This document shows positions 20,854 to 33,928 of a DNA stretch of 64,000 nt, in pieces (within the stretch, counting starts at the first letter, position 1; every line of letters begins with the position of its first letter). This stretch comes from Fragum whitleyi. Taxonomy: Eukaryota > Mollusca > Bivalvia > Cardiida > Cardiidae. Location: positions 34,246,693 to 34,310,692 of the forward strand of contig OX411549.1 of the NCBI GenBank assembly GCA_948146395.1. Reading direction: 5' to 3'. The notes beneath the pieces were generated by a model that worked only from the letters and a program-made list of their open reading frames with translations, searched no databases and was not told the origin of the DNA. The translations under genes were made by a program, and so were the position numbers.

Positions 20854-22859
20854 AGCCCAACTGAGCACAGCGTGCTCAAGGGGAGCTTTAAGGATCACCC
20901 TGAGTCCATTGTCCGTCATCAACTATCTTAAATACTTCTTCTTCTTCTCCTTAACCACTAGGCCGAAATTTCAATGAAATTTTACCAGAATGTTCCTTAG
21001 GTGACCCTTTTCAAGTAGAAAGCCACGAATGGCTTGAGTTGCTCCACAGGCTTGAAATTCTTGTAATAGCAAATAAAAGTTTTGACCAGATTTTTAGATA
21101 TTTTGGGTTCTTTTGATGTTGAAAATGATTTTCAAGATTTCCACTTAATAACATAGAGAAATGACCTCTGCCCATAAAAGACATATTTTTCATCCAATCA
21201 CAATAATTTTTGGCTGCAAGATAACGGATCACCCAAGGATCATACCAATAATGTTTGAATAATATCCATCAGTTAATTACTAAGAAAATGATTTTCATAA
21301 ATTCCACTATATATAGAGAAATGACCTACGCCCATAAAATACATATTTTCCATCCGATCACAATAATTTTTTGTACACTGATAAAAGATCATTTAAGGAT
21401 GACTATAGTGAAATTTGGTTGATATGCATTAATTACATTCTGAGAAAATGATTTTCAAAGTTTCCACTGTATAACATATGGAGAAATGACCTCCGCCCAT
21501 TTAATACATATTTTTCATCTGATCACAATGATTTTTGGTGGACTGACAAAGGGTCACTCAAGGATCATTCCAGTAAAATTTGGGTGATATCCATTGGTTA
21601 CATTCTAAGAAAATGATTTGCAAAGTTTACACTATATAACATATAGAGAAATGACCTCCGCCTATAAAATACATATTTTTATCTGATCACAAAACAGTTT
21701 TGGTAGACTGATATAGGGTCACTCAAGAATCATTCCAGTGAAATTTGTTTGATATCTATCAGTAAAAGTCTAAGAAAATGAATCTCAAAGTTTCCACTAT
21801 ATAACATATAGAGAAATGACCTCCGCCCATAAAATACATATTTTTCATCTGATTACAATATTTTTTTTCTAGACTCATACAGGGTTAACCAAGGATAATT
21901 CATGTAAAATTTAATTGGTATCAATGGATTAGAATCTGAGAAAACACACTTTTTACCATACATATTTGGAAATTAACCACGCCCATTAAATCAATGTTTT
22001 TCATTGGATAAAAATTTCTTGAACAACTTTGAAAGAAGGTCACCCAAGGATCATTCCTTTGAAATTTGGTTGAAATTCATTCAGTAATTTCTGAGTAGAA
22101 GACTTTTAAAGATAAATTTACGACTGGACGCATGGGCGGAGGGATGGATGCTCGACGGACACAACGCCATGACAACAGCCCAAATGGCCTTTGGTCAGTG
22201 GAGCTAAAACTTGTTCGCAAAATTTTAATTGGCCCATATAAATGGGCGTCACAGGGCTTTGCATTTTTTTCACTTTGGAATCTTTGAACGACATCTCCTC
22301 CTGTACCACACGGCTGGTTTCAATGAAACTTTACCAGCAGGTTCCTTGGATTACCCTTTTCAAAAATTGTTCGCAAAATTTTAATTTGCCCATAAATATG
22401 GGCATGACAGGGTGTGGCTTATTTTGAGCCTGACATCTTTGACCGATATATCCTCCTGAACCACTAGGCCAATTTCAATGAACTTTACCAGAAAGTTTCT
22501 TAGGTGAACTTTTCAAAAATTGTTCGCAAAATTTTGATTGGCCCATAAATGTGGGCATGACAGGGTGTGGCTTATTTAGAGCCTGAAATCTTTGAACGAC
22601 ATCTCCTCCTGAACCGCTGGACCAATTTCAATGAACTTTACCAGAAAGTTACTTCGGTGATCCTTTTCAAAAATTGTTCGTGAAATTTTTGATTGGCCCA
22701 TAAATATAAATATCCGTGGCAGGGCGAGTTTTTTTTGAGTCTCCTCAGTCATTAATTAGGCAAATTTGAATGAAATTTTGCCTGAAAGTTACTTGGATGA
22801 TATCCACTGGACCAATAAAGTTCAGGTGAGAGGTTTAGAGCCATTCAGGCCCTTTTGTT
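20854..22859 (+). mobile_element. Helentron-like element with ~163-bp and ~155-bp tandem cores, ~2.0 kb
   Basis: The 5' head agcccaactgagcacagcgt forms a hairpin with the next 14 bases. Five units of about 163 bp follow (gagaaatgacctccgcccat at about 21155, 21315, 21480, 21645, 21810), then about 155-bp units with catctcctcctgaac (22290, 22446, 22599). A subterminal ttcaggtgag complements the head, and gagccattcaggcccttttgtt ends it. Related to 38110-39356 and 61328-62499. Confidence 0.65.
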
Positions 22860-23669
22860 ATCCCCCGCCGATGAAATCATCAGGGGGGGGGGGATATTGT
22901 TTTTGCCATGTCTGTCCGTCCTTCCGTCCGTCCGACATTCATTTCCGCGCTATTTCTTGAAAACTATAGACCGGATTTCAATTAAACTAGGCACAAAGCT
23001 TCACTACAATGAGGACATGCGCATATCGTTGGGGTTACCCGGTTCGACAGTCGAATTTAGAGTTACTGCCCCAGACTGTTTAGGCCATATACATACATAG
23101 TGATATTCGTTTCCGCGCTATTTCTTGAAAACTGTAGACAGTATTTTAATGAAACTTGGCATACAGCTTCACTACAAAGAGAAAATGCGCATATCGCCAG
23201 GGTTACCCGGTTCGATCGCCGAATTAAGAGTTACTGCCCCTGACTGTTTAAGTCATATACATACAGAGTGATATTCGTTTCCGAGCTATTTCTTGAAAAC
23301 TATAGACCCGATTTCAATGAAACTTGGCACACAGCTTCACTACAAAGAGGACATGCGTATATCGTCGGGATTACCCGGTTCGACCGTCGAATTTAGAGTT
23401 ACTGCCCCTAATGAAACTTGGCATACAGCTTCACTACAAAGAGAAAATGCGCATATCGCCAGGGTTACCCGGTTCGATCGCCGAATTAAGAGTTACTGCC
23501 CCTGACTGTTTAAGCCATATACATACAGAGTGATATTCGTTTCCGCGCTATTTCTTGAAAACTATAGGTTGATGTAGATAAAAGATAACCTGTACCTAAG
23601 TTTGATATTAACTCCATTGACAATGAAATTATGTTCGGCGGGGGATATCAATTCAACGAATTTGCTTGT
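22860..23669 (+). mobile_element. Helentron-like element (ATCCCCCGCCG family), ~810 bp
   Basis: Starts exactly at the TT end of the preceding element. The 5' atcccccgccg folds with the following g-run. Tandem units of about 170 bp carry tatttcttgaaaactatag and ttacccggttcga. The 3' cggcgggggat (23636-23646) is the complement of the 5' end, followed by a perfect small hairpin aattcaacgaatt and TGCTTGTT. Confidence 0.7.
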
Positions 23670-24305
23670 TTATTTGTATGTTTGACTGATAGTTTGTCCC
23701 CAAAAGCCTTTAACATTGGCCATAACTTTTGATTGGTGAGGAAAAGAGCCTTCATATTTTACAATGGAATGCTTGTGACAAGAGCTTTCTGTTTGTACTC
23801 TATGTCCGATTGACTTGAAACTTGCTCAAATTCTTAGACATCCAAGTGACTATACATACGCTTAAGTCAAAGATACATAATCTTACCTTCAGTTGGTACT
23901 TATTTTGCAATTCTACGGCGGTTAAAAAGAGAGATATTGTCATTTCAATTATGAGACTTCTTGATAATTGGAAGCCATTGTGATTTTAGGCAGCCATCTT
24001 GAAATTGGTCGACCTTTAAGTGAACAAACTTAATCTAAGATAATAAACTTATGTTTGACTTTTTATTCAGTACTAATATAATAACTCTGTGGTGTTCTGG
24101 AATGAAAACCTGGCTAGTTTTCTTGTATGCTTGTATGTTTGTGGATTGGCGGCCATTTTGTTTTGGGGCGGCTATCTTGAAAATGAAAGAATCCAAGGTG
24201 GCCAGACTTCGAATTTTGATCTACTAGGTCTGAAGAATATTTGGTGAAAATTTCATCCTTATATCACAAACTGAAGTATTTTGTCCCTTATCCGCTGCAC
24301 TATTA

Positions 24306-24525
24306 GTTTGGAACAGGTTGAACGCCACTTTCAACAATCACCTAAGTTTATCTCTGCACCTTGAGCACCTAACAATTGATTCCTGGTATTTCTCACACAA
24401 GTACTACCATTAGATTCTTTTCTAGCCTCCAGCTGCTATCTCACATACTTCAATGATTATCAAAACATTGGTGGGAAACTTATTGCCAGAAAGGATGAGT
24501 GCCACCATCAGGGATCGAACCCGGA
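24306..24525 (-). mobile_element. SINE, minus strand, with remnant head
   Basis: cgccactttcaacaatcacc, gcctccagctgctatctcac, gatgagtgccaccatcaggg and atcgaacccggat (part of the B box) identify it. Confidence 0.75.
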
Positions 24526-26214
24526 TCAGAAGATTCAAAACGCAAAAAATTATTTGTGATGGAATATTTCAGTTCAGTCGAACAAGCATTAGAGATACTA
24601 CTTTTCGTCAAATTTTCTCATGCAACACTGGTTACTTGCAAGATAATATAGAAAAAAAGTGTGATAAAAGGAGCTGTTGATTCTTTATATATTGGGTATT
24701 TTTCCAGCAATGTTATCCCGATATGATTATTTAACTAAACGAGAAGAATTTATGAATCATATGTTCAAAATAAATACTGACTCACAATTAGTGCATCCAG
24801 TGCCTTTAGCACTTTGATTCTAATGAAATTTTACTACGGTTTTTATTTAGCATCACAAGGGGTATTATTTTTAGGATATAAGGGTATATATAAAAATACA
24901 GAATAATTTTAATGTGTTGAAAAAGATGTAGAATCAGTTTTAAAAATCCCGTTATTTCGTTAATTTTTCCTTAGGTCTATATCAAACACTTGTAAAGAAT
25001 AAAATCTGGTTGAATAATATAACTGTCCTCTGTCAGCAGCCTACCTTACTTATAATTAAGATTTATGGCCAGCATCAAGTAACAATTGTTACAGGTCGAC
25101 AATTCTGATAAAAGAGATAAAGCACAGAAACTGTTTGAGTAAAATCTACTCGTTTTCAGGACATAGTCGTCTTACTGTATCTAAGATTCATACTAATAGA
25201 GCATTAGACCTCCTTTTATCTATTCCTAAATATTTCTCATCCTGCAGATAGCATGTGTTTTAAAATTGAATAACAACATAAGTGTCAACCACGGAAGTGG
25301 TTTTGGCTTCAGATATGATAAAAATGAATCTCTTAGGTTATGGTTTAAAATACTATCAATAAGTTAACAAATCATGACTTTAATCAATGAGCAAAGTTCA
25401 GGACTGACTGATATTCATGGGTGTTTCTTTGCTTGGTACTCAAAGACCTTTTCATCCTCTGAGAAGAAACAAAGATTGATAAAAAAAAAGTTTAAAAAAT
25501 ACAACAATTTATCTAATTGAAATAAGCTTAAACATGATATCAATTACCTTTGTAAAAACAAACACCATTGAATATAGGTTGAAGACAGTTTTAAAAAGGA
25601 CTAAATCTTTCTTTCCATTTATGTTTAATTAATAAATAAACCTATTTCAAACTTGTAAAAGAAATTTTCACAGAGTAACAACTCATATTCTAACAAATAT
25701 TATTCTAACAGGATTTTCCCTCTCTTTCCCTTCCTTTGAATTTGCTAATAACGGAAATTTTGTTGAGACAATTCCCCTATTTTTTTTTACATTCATAATT
25801 TCTCTTTTCTAATTGAATTCAATATATCACTCTAGAATACCATCAGGTTCGTTAACCATCAGAACTTTCAGTGCTTTGATTTTTACAGGCAGTTACGACT
25901 GTTTCATGCTGATCAATGAAGTTAGTAGAAAAATTTGCAGAAAGAGTCTATAGGTCATTAGATTTAACTAAATTTTCACATTCTGTTCTTCAAAGGATGA
26001 TACTGGGCGTGCTGTATTATTAATTTTTAAGAAAACAATTGTACAACCGATCATTAGTTGATTTACTCTTTCAACTTAAAACCAATTATCAATTGTGATT
26101 TGAAACCGATTGATCAACACTATTAAGAAAGCATCAAAGTTTTCAGTCTGTGGTCTAGTTTAAAACACACAACTTATGTCTGATTTCTTAATTTTCTATG
26201 CTTGCTATTTTCAG
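24526..26214. other. Intron stretch with little recognisable content
   Basis: AT-rich intron leading to exon c. Only a half palindrome (ggcagttacgactgtttcatg near 25890) of the 1715 family is recognised; no exon-like open block with splice sites was seen. Confidence 0.6.
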
Positions 26215-26315
26215 ATTTACTAGTAGACATGCTGGGGACCCTAGCTGCTTACAGCATCACTGTTACAGAGCTGAAACAACTCTTCAAATTTCTCAAAGCT
26301 ACAGATGGAAAATGG
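26215..26315 (+). CDS. NBEA/LRBA: NBEA/LRBA exon c: [17 protein letters not shown] segment
   Basis: Two bases complete the Asp codon left open by exon b, then 33 codons to a phase-0 end; acceptor tgctattttcag, donor gtaagg. The product [20 protein letters not shown] matches vertebrate [20 protein letters not shown], followed by the variable [12 protein letters not shown]. This is one of the most conserved stretches of the N-terminal region and ends directly before the conserved Pro-Arg/Pro-His block that opens exon d. Confidence 0.94.
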
Positions 26316-27052
26316 GTAAGGAAAATTCCAAACTGTTTCAGACCTTCCAAATGTTCCAAAGAGTATTCTAGAAAATATCCTCTTCTGTTCTGTTGGTCTT
26401 TGAAAACCAACACTCATACTTTTATGGTAATGGGTTGACTAAAAGAGTACATATATACATACTATTAATAAAAAAGAATAGTGGAAACAAACCAGAATTT
26501 TAAATACATATATAATATTATAAAACTTAAAAATTTTACCAACTGAAAATTGTTATTTGTAACTTCTTTGAATTTGCACCGGTCTAATATCTTTTCATCT
26601 GGAATTGTATTAAACTAACTTGGAATTTTCTGCACAATCTATTGGTTCAATAAGACACTCTACTACATTTCATAAATCCCATGAACATCAATTTCTAAAT
26701 CAAATAGGCAAGATTTGGATTTCAATAAACTGTAGACATTCAAGTAATTTATTGGTTTTCTAAAACTTAAATAACATTTCATATCAAGCAGGGATGGGAA
26801 ACGCATGTCTTACCATTTAAATATCCAGACATGATAATTCAGATAGATTCCAATTTTAGACAGTTTATCCATTATATAAAGAGTTCAAACTTTCTAGGGT
26901 ATTTATAAAAAAAGGAAGTGTTGTTTCTTTCCTGTTGGCTCTCTTATTTAGCTTAAAGCTGCATTTAGGTAAAGAAAATGTATGTGATAAAAATAAGAGA
27001 GAAAAAAAGCGCACTTTATTTAAAGGCTTTACACTGTCTATAATGATGGGTC

Positions 27053-27300
27053 TTTTAATCTGATTTTCTTAAGTTTATCTTTGGAACTGAACACAAACAG
27101 CATTTTAATCTGACTTTCTTAAGTTTATCTTTGGAACTGAACACAAACAGCATTTTAATCTGACTTTCTTAAGTTTATCTTTGGAACTGAACACAAACAG
27201 CATTTTAATCTGACTTTCTGAAGTTTATCTTTGGAACTGAACACAAACAGCATTTTAATCTGACTTTCATAAGTTTATCTTTGGAACTGAACACAAACAT
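27053..27300. repeat. 50-bp minisatellite, five units
   Basis: Units begin at 27061, 27111, 27161, 27211 and 27261 (tgactttcttaagtttatct then ttggaactgaacacaaacag). Almost identical, which suggests recent expansion and likely length polymorphism. Confidence 0.95.
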
Positions 27301-27318
27301 CAATAAAAGAAAATTAGT

Positions 27319-28172
27319 GGCTTAGTGCAAAACAGTTGTAACTACCTATAAACATATAGGCAGATGCTGAGCCATCAAAATGACAGTGTTTATTTTGCAT
27401 ACTCTTACAGAAAATATAGACTAGGAGATTCAGATAGAGGGAGAGATTCACTTTCAAAATTAAAAAAAAAAAAAATCATTGGTCATTTAAACCCATAGTT
27501 GTTGTGGATACTGATAAGATAGTCTGACCAAGACAATTCCAATCAGTACCACCATTTGCCCCGTGTTCAGGATGACAAAACGATGTTAACTGTTTGCCAA
27601 TTATACCCTGCTTTGCTTGCAAGTCCACATGCAAAGCAGGTTATAAATTGCAAACAGTTTTCTTTGTTTTGTTATCCTGATGAGACATAACATATTGAGA
27701 TTGTCCTCTTTCTCAAATTATCTAGAGCACTGTAGATAAAGTTTCAAGTCAAAATAAGGGTCATTTGATAAGGTCAGGGTGCGTTATGAGGAGCCAAATT
27801 TAAGAAATGATGTTTATTTTGAAGGCATCCAAGTTTTACAAATACATATGTGTATTGATAACTTTTCGAAAGAATATTGTTAGTTCCCAAAGCACTGTAT
27901 TCACATGGTGATTTCTGTTAGTGAGGCATTGTAAAAACCGTCTTAGAACTAACAAAATTTGTAAACTCTACTGCTATTATCCACGCTGAATTAAACCAAG
28001 AGAGAGAGCCCTTATTGATGATACCTGTAAGAAGCAGCCCTGCGTTCAGGATGTGAAAACCCTTGCAAACATTTTTAAATAGTACCCCACTTGGCAAGTG
28101 AGTGTACATGCAAAGCTGGGTATCCTTTAGGAAATGTTTCACAAACATTTTCATCCTGAACACTGGGCAGGT
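27319..28172. repeat. Cluster of foldback MITEs in the c-d intron
   Basis: 27319-27380 is a decayed palindrome of the 1715 family. 27428-27560 is a fragment of the cctatgttgtgg family. 27558-27683 and 28039-28170 are two copies of a roughly 130-bp foldback element with gtgttcaggatg / catcctgaacac ends and a tacatgcaaagc core; a third is at 32816-32946. Confidence 0.65.
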
Positions 28173-28369
28173 GTTCCATCAACTTGTTCCCCATCTGTGT
28201 TTTTATTGGGTATTATATTGCTACTAGTTTTACCTGTTATGGATTGAATATTGGGAAAACATAAGAATACACTGGTGTTGGTTTACATCTTAGTCTTGTT
28301 ATTGATTCCAGAAACTAGCTCAATAGCATAGAACTTTTATAGAGTTCAATATTTGAAACTAGTATTATA

Positions 28370-28606
28370 GGAGCCTGTGCGTGACATATCCAACAATTTT
28401 AAATGCGCGCAAAGCAAAGACTCTGGTCAGTCTGTGCATCCCCACAGTCTGACCAGAGTCTTTCTAAGCAATTAATAGATAAAAGGTCTTAAAGTGCCTG
28501 TAGACAGTTTGACAATCTTCTAGTTGTAATATGTAACTGCCTAGGCTATTAAAAGTTTAAACTCCACGCAAATATCAAATTGCTTGAAATGTCACACACA
28601 GGCTCA
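28370..28606. mobile_element. MITE, TGAGCCTGTG family, 237 bp
   Basis: Inverted ends gagcctgtgcgtgacatat and atgtcacacacaggctc, internal ctctggtcag / ctgaccagag palindrome. TA-like flanks. Confidence 0.8.
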
Positions 28607-29401
28607 TATGCTATTTTTTTCATTATATTCTGCTTTTAAAAATAAATAAGCTTTAAGATGAGCAAATTTAAACACGAATGTATTGACAATTTTAAATGGT
28701 TTTATGTTAATTCTTGATTTGCCGCAGTACATGCCTCCTTAAATCCTTTTCTCCTAGCATAGATACAGTTATTTAACCGTCATTGGAGTGCATTCAAAAA
28801 CACTTTGATACAGTATTTTGAATAGCAACTTAAAGATGTACTAGGAGAAATATGATGGCTACTGGGAAGAAAAAACAGAAATTTCTACTGAAATAAATGG
28901 TAAAAATATTGAATTAATGAAGATACTGGTTGCCAAGGCAACAAAAAATCAAAAGGCTGAAATGCATATCTGAAAATGATTTTATGTCAATGATGAGTAA
29001 GACTTGAAAGCACAAAATGATCTTTAACAACATATAATGATCACTTTCCATGCTTTTAAAGTTGTCCCTTGTAATTACTGGAGTACTTGATATAAGATTG
29101 AGACTTCGGCAAAAGCCTTGAATTTGACCTTTTGACGCTATGGTTATAAAAAAGGTTTGGACAAGCAATTTCTTTATTATCCACTATGTTTTCATCCCTA
29201 AAAAAAAAAAAAATTCTGAAAATTTCATTGATCAAGAATTGTTGACTGCAGATTCTTTGAAATAAGACCAGTTTAGAATTATTTCACTTATAAAAGGTTA
29301 ACCAGATGAGTAAATTAGATATCAGGTCAGAATTTCCAGGCTAAGTAAGTAAGGGATTTATGACAAAATATTGTAAGTGCCTATAAGTATATGGGATTTT
29401 T

Positions 29402-29708
29402 ATCCCCTCCAGGTTGACAAAGGGGATAAAGTAATGGTGTCAGTCTGTCATTCCATCCTTCTATCAACTTGAAATGTTACATGTGGATAGATTTTATGGA
29501 GGAGAAGTGTATATATAAGAATCACAACTCTTACTTTCCTAAATTTTTAGTCATTGTCCTTTATTTCTTCAAAAACATAAAGTTCTTAAAGTGGACATGC
29601 TATCCACTTAAAGCTTCACTTGTGGATAGATCTCATTGAGGAGAAGTGCAGTGCACAAGAACCATAACTTTTGCATGCTTAATTTTGGAATTATTTCCCT
29701 TTATAATA
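29402..29708 (+). mobile_element. Helentron-like fragment (ATCCCCTCC head)
   Basis: The head atcccctccaggttgac / aaaggggat after a T run is followed by units with gtggatagattttatggag, related to those at 62669 on. No 3' end is visible. Confidence 0.5.
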
Positions 29709-29712
29709 TTAA

Positions 29713-29917
29713 CCCTTCTCATGCTGTTCACAGGATATTCCTTCTGAAATAGTGCTTTTGCAGGCAGTTAAAACTAAGATCAGCCTGCACAGAAGTGCAG
29801 TCTGATCTTTGCCTTTTCTGCCTGCTTTTGTCCTAAATATTGTGGGAGAAACTTGTTGAAATGTCCCAAAAATGTGCAGTTTGTTAGGTAAAAAATTGAA
29901 ATTCAGCAAGATAAGGG
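29713..29917. mobile_element. piggyBac-like MITE, 205 bp
   Basis: TTAA before cccttctcatgctg; end attcagcaagataaggg followed by ttga, a decayed TTAA. Core dyad gatcagcctgcacagaagtg / cagtctgatc. Confidence 0.7.
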
Positions 29918-30275
29918 TTGAAATAGTTTTGCACTGACCCATAGAATTGCTCTCTAGTGTTTAGAGCTATTTTCTACTGTCTTACGAGGATATTAATGGA
30001 TGTGTTTCTTATTAAGAGCCTAATCTCAAAAATGGCTGTAGGGATTTGAAGATCTGTAGAAAAAAATATCCTCTGTGATCTAATATTTTCTCTTGGTTGA
30101 TATTGGATTTTGTTTCAAATGTGAAGGAATTGATCCTGTTGATTCAGATAATTTCTTCTTTTCAAATTGCCAGAATGCAGAAATTTATACTATTGAGCAT
30201 TGAAAGGAGGTTGTTAATGTGCTTGTCTTTCTGAGAAATGTTGAATTTTGCCTTACTAGCTTTAGCTTAGATTAA

Positions 30276-31779
30276 CCCTTATCATGCTGAATTTGAATTT
30301 TGCTTCAAACGAATTACCTTTTTTTATACGCCGCCGGAGGCGGACGTATATTGGCGTCATCTTCTCCGTCTGTCCATCCGTCCATCTGTCCGTCCGTACG
30401 TCCGTACATCCATACGTCCGTCCACTTTTCTTGTCAATGCAACTCCTCCTAAACTTCTGGCTGGATCTTCTTGAAACTTGGTCACTTCACCTCAATTGGT
30501 AGATGTGCATGAAGGAAGGATTTTGCGGTTGGTTGATTTTTGCCTGAGTAATGCCCCTTAATAACTTAGTCTCTGGGTCCACTTTTCTTGTCAACACAAC
30601 TCCTCCTAAGTTTCTGGCTGGATCTTCTTGAAACTTGGTCAATGTTATCACCTTAATTGGTAGATGTGCATGAAGGAAGGATTTTACGGTTCGTTGATTT
30701 TTGCCTGAGTTATGCCCCTTAATAACTTAGTCTCTGGGTTCACTTTTCTTGTAAACGCAACTCCTCCTAAGTTTCTAGCTGGATCTTCTTAAAACTTGGT
30801 CAATGTTATCACCTCAATTGGTAGATGTGCATGAAGGAATGATTTTATGGTTCGTTGATTTTTGCCTGAGTTATGCCCCTTAAAAACTTAGTCTGTGGGT
30901 CCACTTTTCTTGTCAACGCAACTCCTCCTAAGTTTCTCGCTGGATCTTCTTGAAACTTGGTCAATGTTATCACCTAAATTGGTAGATGTCCGTGAAGGAA
31001 GGATTTTATGGTTCGTTGATTTTTGCCTGAGTTATGCCCCTTAAAAACTTAGTCTCTGGGGCTTATTGCCTCAGTTATGCCCCCTTAAAATTTAGTCTCT
31101 GGTGCTTATTGAAATTGCAGCCTTGTGAATGCAACTCTTCCTAAGTTTCTGGCTGGATCTAAATGAAACTTGGTGGATGTTATAACCAAAATTGGTAGAT
31201 GAGCATGAAGTAAGGATTTTATGGTTCATTAATTTTACCCTAAATTATGCCCCCTTAAAACTAAGTTTCTAGGGCTTATTGAAATTGCAGCCTTTTGAAC
31301 GCAACTCCTCCTTACTTTTTGTCTTTATTTAAATGAAACTTGGTCAATGTCATCACCATAATTTGTAGATGTACATGGATCAAGGATTTTATGGCTCATT
31401 TATTTCCCTGAATTATGCCCCCTTAAAACTAAGTGCCTGGGGCTTATTGAAATTGCAGCCTTGTGAAGGCAACTCCTCCTAACTTTTTGTCTTGATTTAA
31501 ATGAAACTTGGTCATTTTGAATTTGGTTCTGTCAAAATAAGTAGTGTCTACAATTATTTTGGTGAATTAGCAGCAAAGTGGCGGCGTATTTTGTGACGAT
31601 GGCACTCTTGTTTGACATTTCTACCAGTTTTGCTAAAAAAAAAAAATCACAACCACTAAGTGGAAAATAGGCAGTGTTGGCTAAGATCAGACTGCATGTC
31701 TGCAGGCTGGCCTTAGTCTGTGTGGTCTGCTAAAGCTATGATTATTAGTGAAATATGCTGTGACCACAGTGACAAAAGG
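30276..31779. mobile_element. piggyBac-like MITE interrupted by a Helentron-like element
   Basis: TTAA at 30272-30275 and 31780-31783. Left end cccttatcatgctgaa, right end gtgacaaaagg, inner gatcagactgcatgtctgca dyad near 31690. The middle is the element at 30326-31611. Confidence 0.65.
30326..31611 (+). mobile_element. Helentron-like element (ATACGCCGCC family), ~1.29 kb
   Basis: Begins after ttttt with the hairpin atacgccgccggaggcgg/acgtat. Then a tccgtc microsatellite and tandem units of about 161 bp (ctctgggtccacttttcttg at 30571, 30732, 30893). The subterminal ggcggcgtat (31581-31590) complements the 5' end, followed by gtgacgatggcac and TCTTGTT. Confidence 0.75.
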
Positions 31780-32084
31780 TTAATTTAAAACTTTATGTAA
31801 TATTTATTCATTACGAGAGAAAAACAAATGTAAATCAACTTCAATAAAATAAATTGCTTACAGACAAGACCTGACATATTTTAAAAATGCATACACACAA
31901 AGTGAATAGAAAGCAAACAAATATGAACAAATATGAAATGAATACAAGAACTGACTTATATGTCCAAACACCAATTGTGGTTAAAAGACAAACAAATGAA
32001 CAAAAAGTCAAAACAAATCAAACCAAACCAACTATTTCAAAAATATACTAAAGCTCCATAAGTTGGTAGCATGACATACACCTA

Positions 32085-32322
32085 ATCATGGGTCTCGTGT
32101 TAGATCCCTGGTGGCAGCACACATTCTTTCCAACATTTGTCTCCAACCAATCATGATGGGTGGATAATGTCAAACCTTAGCAGGATAAGCAGCTGGAGGC
32201 TCAGAAAGGATGCAATGATATTACTGGTGTGCGAAATACCAGGTATCCAGCAGAAAGGCAATCCAGCTGGAGTAATATGACTGAAAATATGTTTAAAGAG
32301 AAGTTAAACCTCATTCGTCCAT
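32085..32322 (+). mobile_element. SINE ending about 20 bases before exon d
   Basis: Diverged full-length-like copy: head remnant gtgttagatccctgg, body ggcagcacacattctttcc and gcagctggaggctcagaaag, tail ttaaacctcattcgtcc. The exon d acceptor follows at 32338. Confidence 0.75.
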
Positions 32323-32338
32323 TTCCTTTGTTTTTCAG

Positions 32339-32434
32339 CCCAGACATGCAGTAAAGTTGATATCAGTCCTCAAACAGATGCCACAGAGACAAGGTCCTGA
32401 TGAATTCTTCAGCTTTCCTGGAAAAAAAGGATCG
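32339..32434 (+). CDS. NBEA/LRBA: NBEA/LRBA exon d: [20 protein letters not shown] segment
   Basis: 32 codons, phase 0/0; acceptor tttgtttttcag, donor gtatgc. The product opens [20 protein letters not shown] and ends [10 protein letters not shown], matching vertebrate [27 protein letters not shown], the linker into the lectin domain. A tRNA-derived SINE ends about 20 bases upstream, so the branch-point zone of this exon probably lies in or next to SINE sequence. Confidence 0.94.
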
Positions 32435-33692
32435 GTATGCTATCTCGTATAACTGGTTATTAGCCTAAAAACATTATTAGACTGGCCTAAATTGAAAGGA
32501 ACTATTAATTTGAGACAATCTTAAGTCTATAATTATTCAGGAACTACTTTAAACTGTAGACAGTAGATTGAACTGACCTTTGATATAAATGTCCGCAACC
32601 ACCCTATTTATTCAAAGATATGGTTACTAGGCCAGATGATCTGAAAAATCAAAGAAGCATTTGTTCAATGGGAAAGCAACCATATTGTAATTAAAGCTTT
32701 GTTACAACCCTTATTACTTTTTGCTTTTAGTCTGGACTCCTTGAACAATTTCGTTTTCTTAAACAGGGCTTTTGAAAGGAAATTAAGTAAGCAATTGAAG
32801 ACTAAAACCAGCTATCCTGTGTTCAGTTAGCAAAATTGTTTGCAATCATTTTGAAATTATGCCCAGCTTTGTATGTGAGCACACATGCAAAGCTGGGTAG
32901 ACTTTGCAAAACGTTTCGCATACATTTTCATTTTGTATGCCTGGCTGAGTATAAGGATTTATATGACATAACAAAGTGTTTCTTGCATCAGACAACAGCT
33001 AATCATTGGGCCAATATTTTCTGGCTTTACCCAGCATCAATAATGTCTTAAGATATAACAATTTTCTGCTATTACCCTGTAATTGTCTGTACCGTCTTTG
33101 TTTTATAGACATAATGATGGGAAAATATTGATAGGTGATTTTCCTTTTATGGAAAAAATGTAATATTTAACTCTTGCCATGGTGAATAAAATCCTTTTAA
33201 TCATGACAGGACCGCCACCAATGCATGAAAGTCTGGTAACCTGTTGGTCATTTTTTGCGGGAATACTTTCAAACCATTCTTGGTCAAAAGTTAATGTAAA
33301 CTGGTGCAGACTAAGATCAGTCCAAGTATTTGTGTAGTCTTATGTTTTTCCCTATTTTTCCTGCCAAAAAGGAATATTGTGTGTTTAGTCTGAAAGGTGT
33401 CCATTTATTTTAAGACATTCCATTTGTAAAATTTTGGTTCCATTTAAAAATTTCTATCTAATTAATTGTTAAGAATTTAAAATATGATTTAATCAATATT
33501 TGTCTCTGTACAAATCATACCTTTGAATAGCTCGAACTGAAATACCATATTGTGATCCTGATCGAAAGTCATTTCTCAAATATTGTTTGTAAGTTTTCTG
33601 TAATTTGATTTGGGATAAAAAAGGATTATTAAAAGATGAAAATTTTGATGGGGGAATTGAACTGTTTTGCCTTTCAAATAGGACTATTTTAA

Positions 33693-33928
33693 CCTTTTTC
33701 ATGCTGAACCTTGAATTTTACTACTTTGGCAGGAGATATAGACAAATATCAGGCTGCACATATGTGCAATCTGATCTTAGTCTATATCATCTTATTTACC
33801 TTTTAAAACCAGAAAAGTTTGAAATATTTCATTTCCAAAATAAATACTGACCTGCAATTAGTACATGCAGTTCTTTCTGTACTTTGATTTAATTTAATTT
33901 TGCCAAGATTATCTTTTGGGCACAAGGG
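33693..33928. mobile_element. piggyBac-like MITE, decayed
   Basis: TTAA at 33689-33692, then cctttttcatgctgaacc; right end gggcacaagggtt. The core aggctgcacatatgtgcaat is palindromic. A further left-end fragment lies near 33171. Confidence 0.55.

Noticed and set aside
26295..26310. agctacagatgga in exon c resembling a MITE end
   Set aside because: It encodes the conserved-position KATDG of the protein; the match is short and most likely chance.
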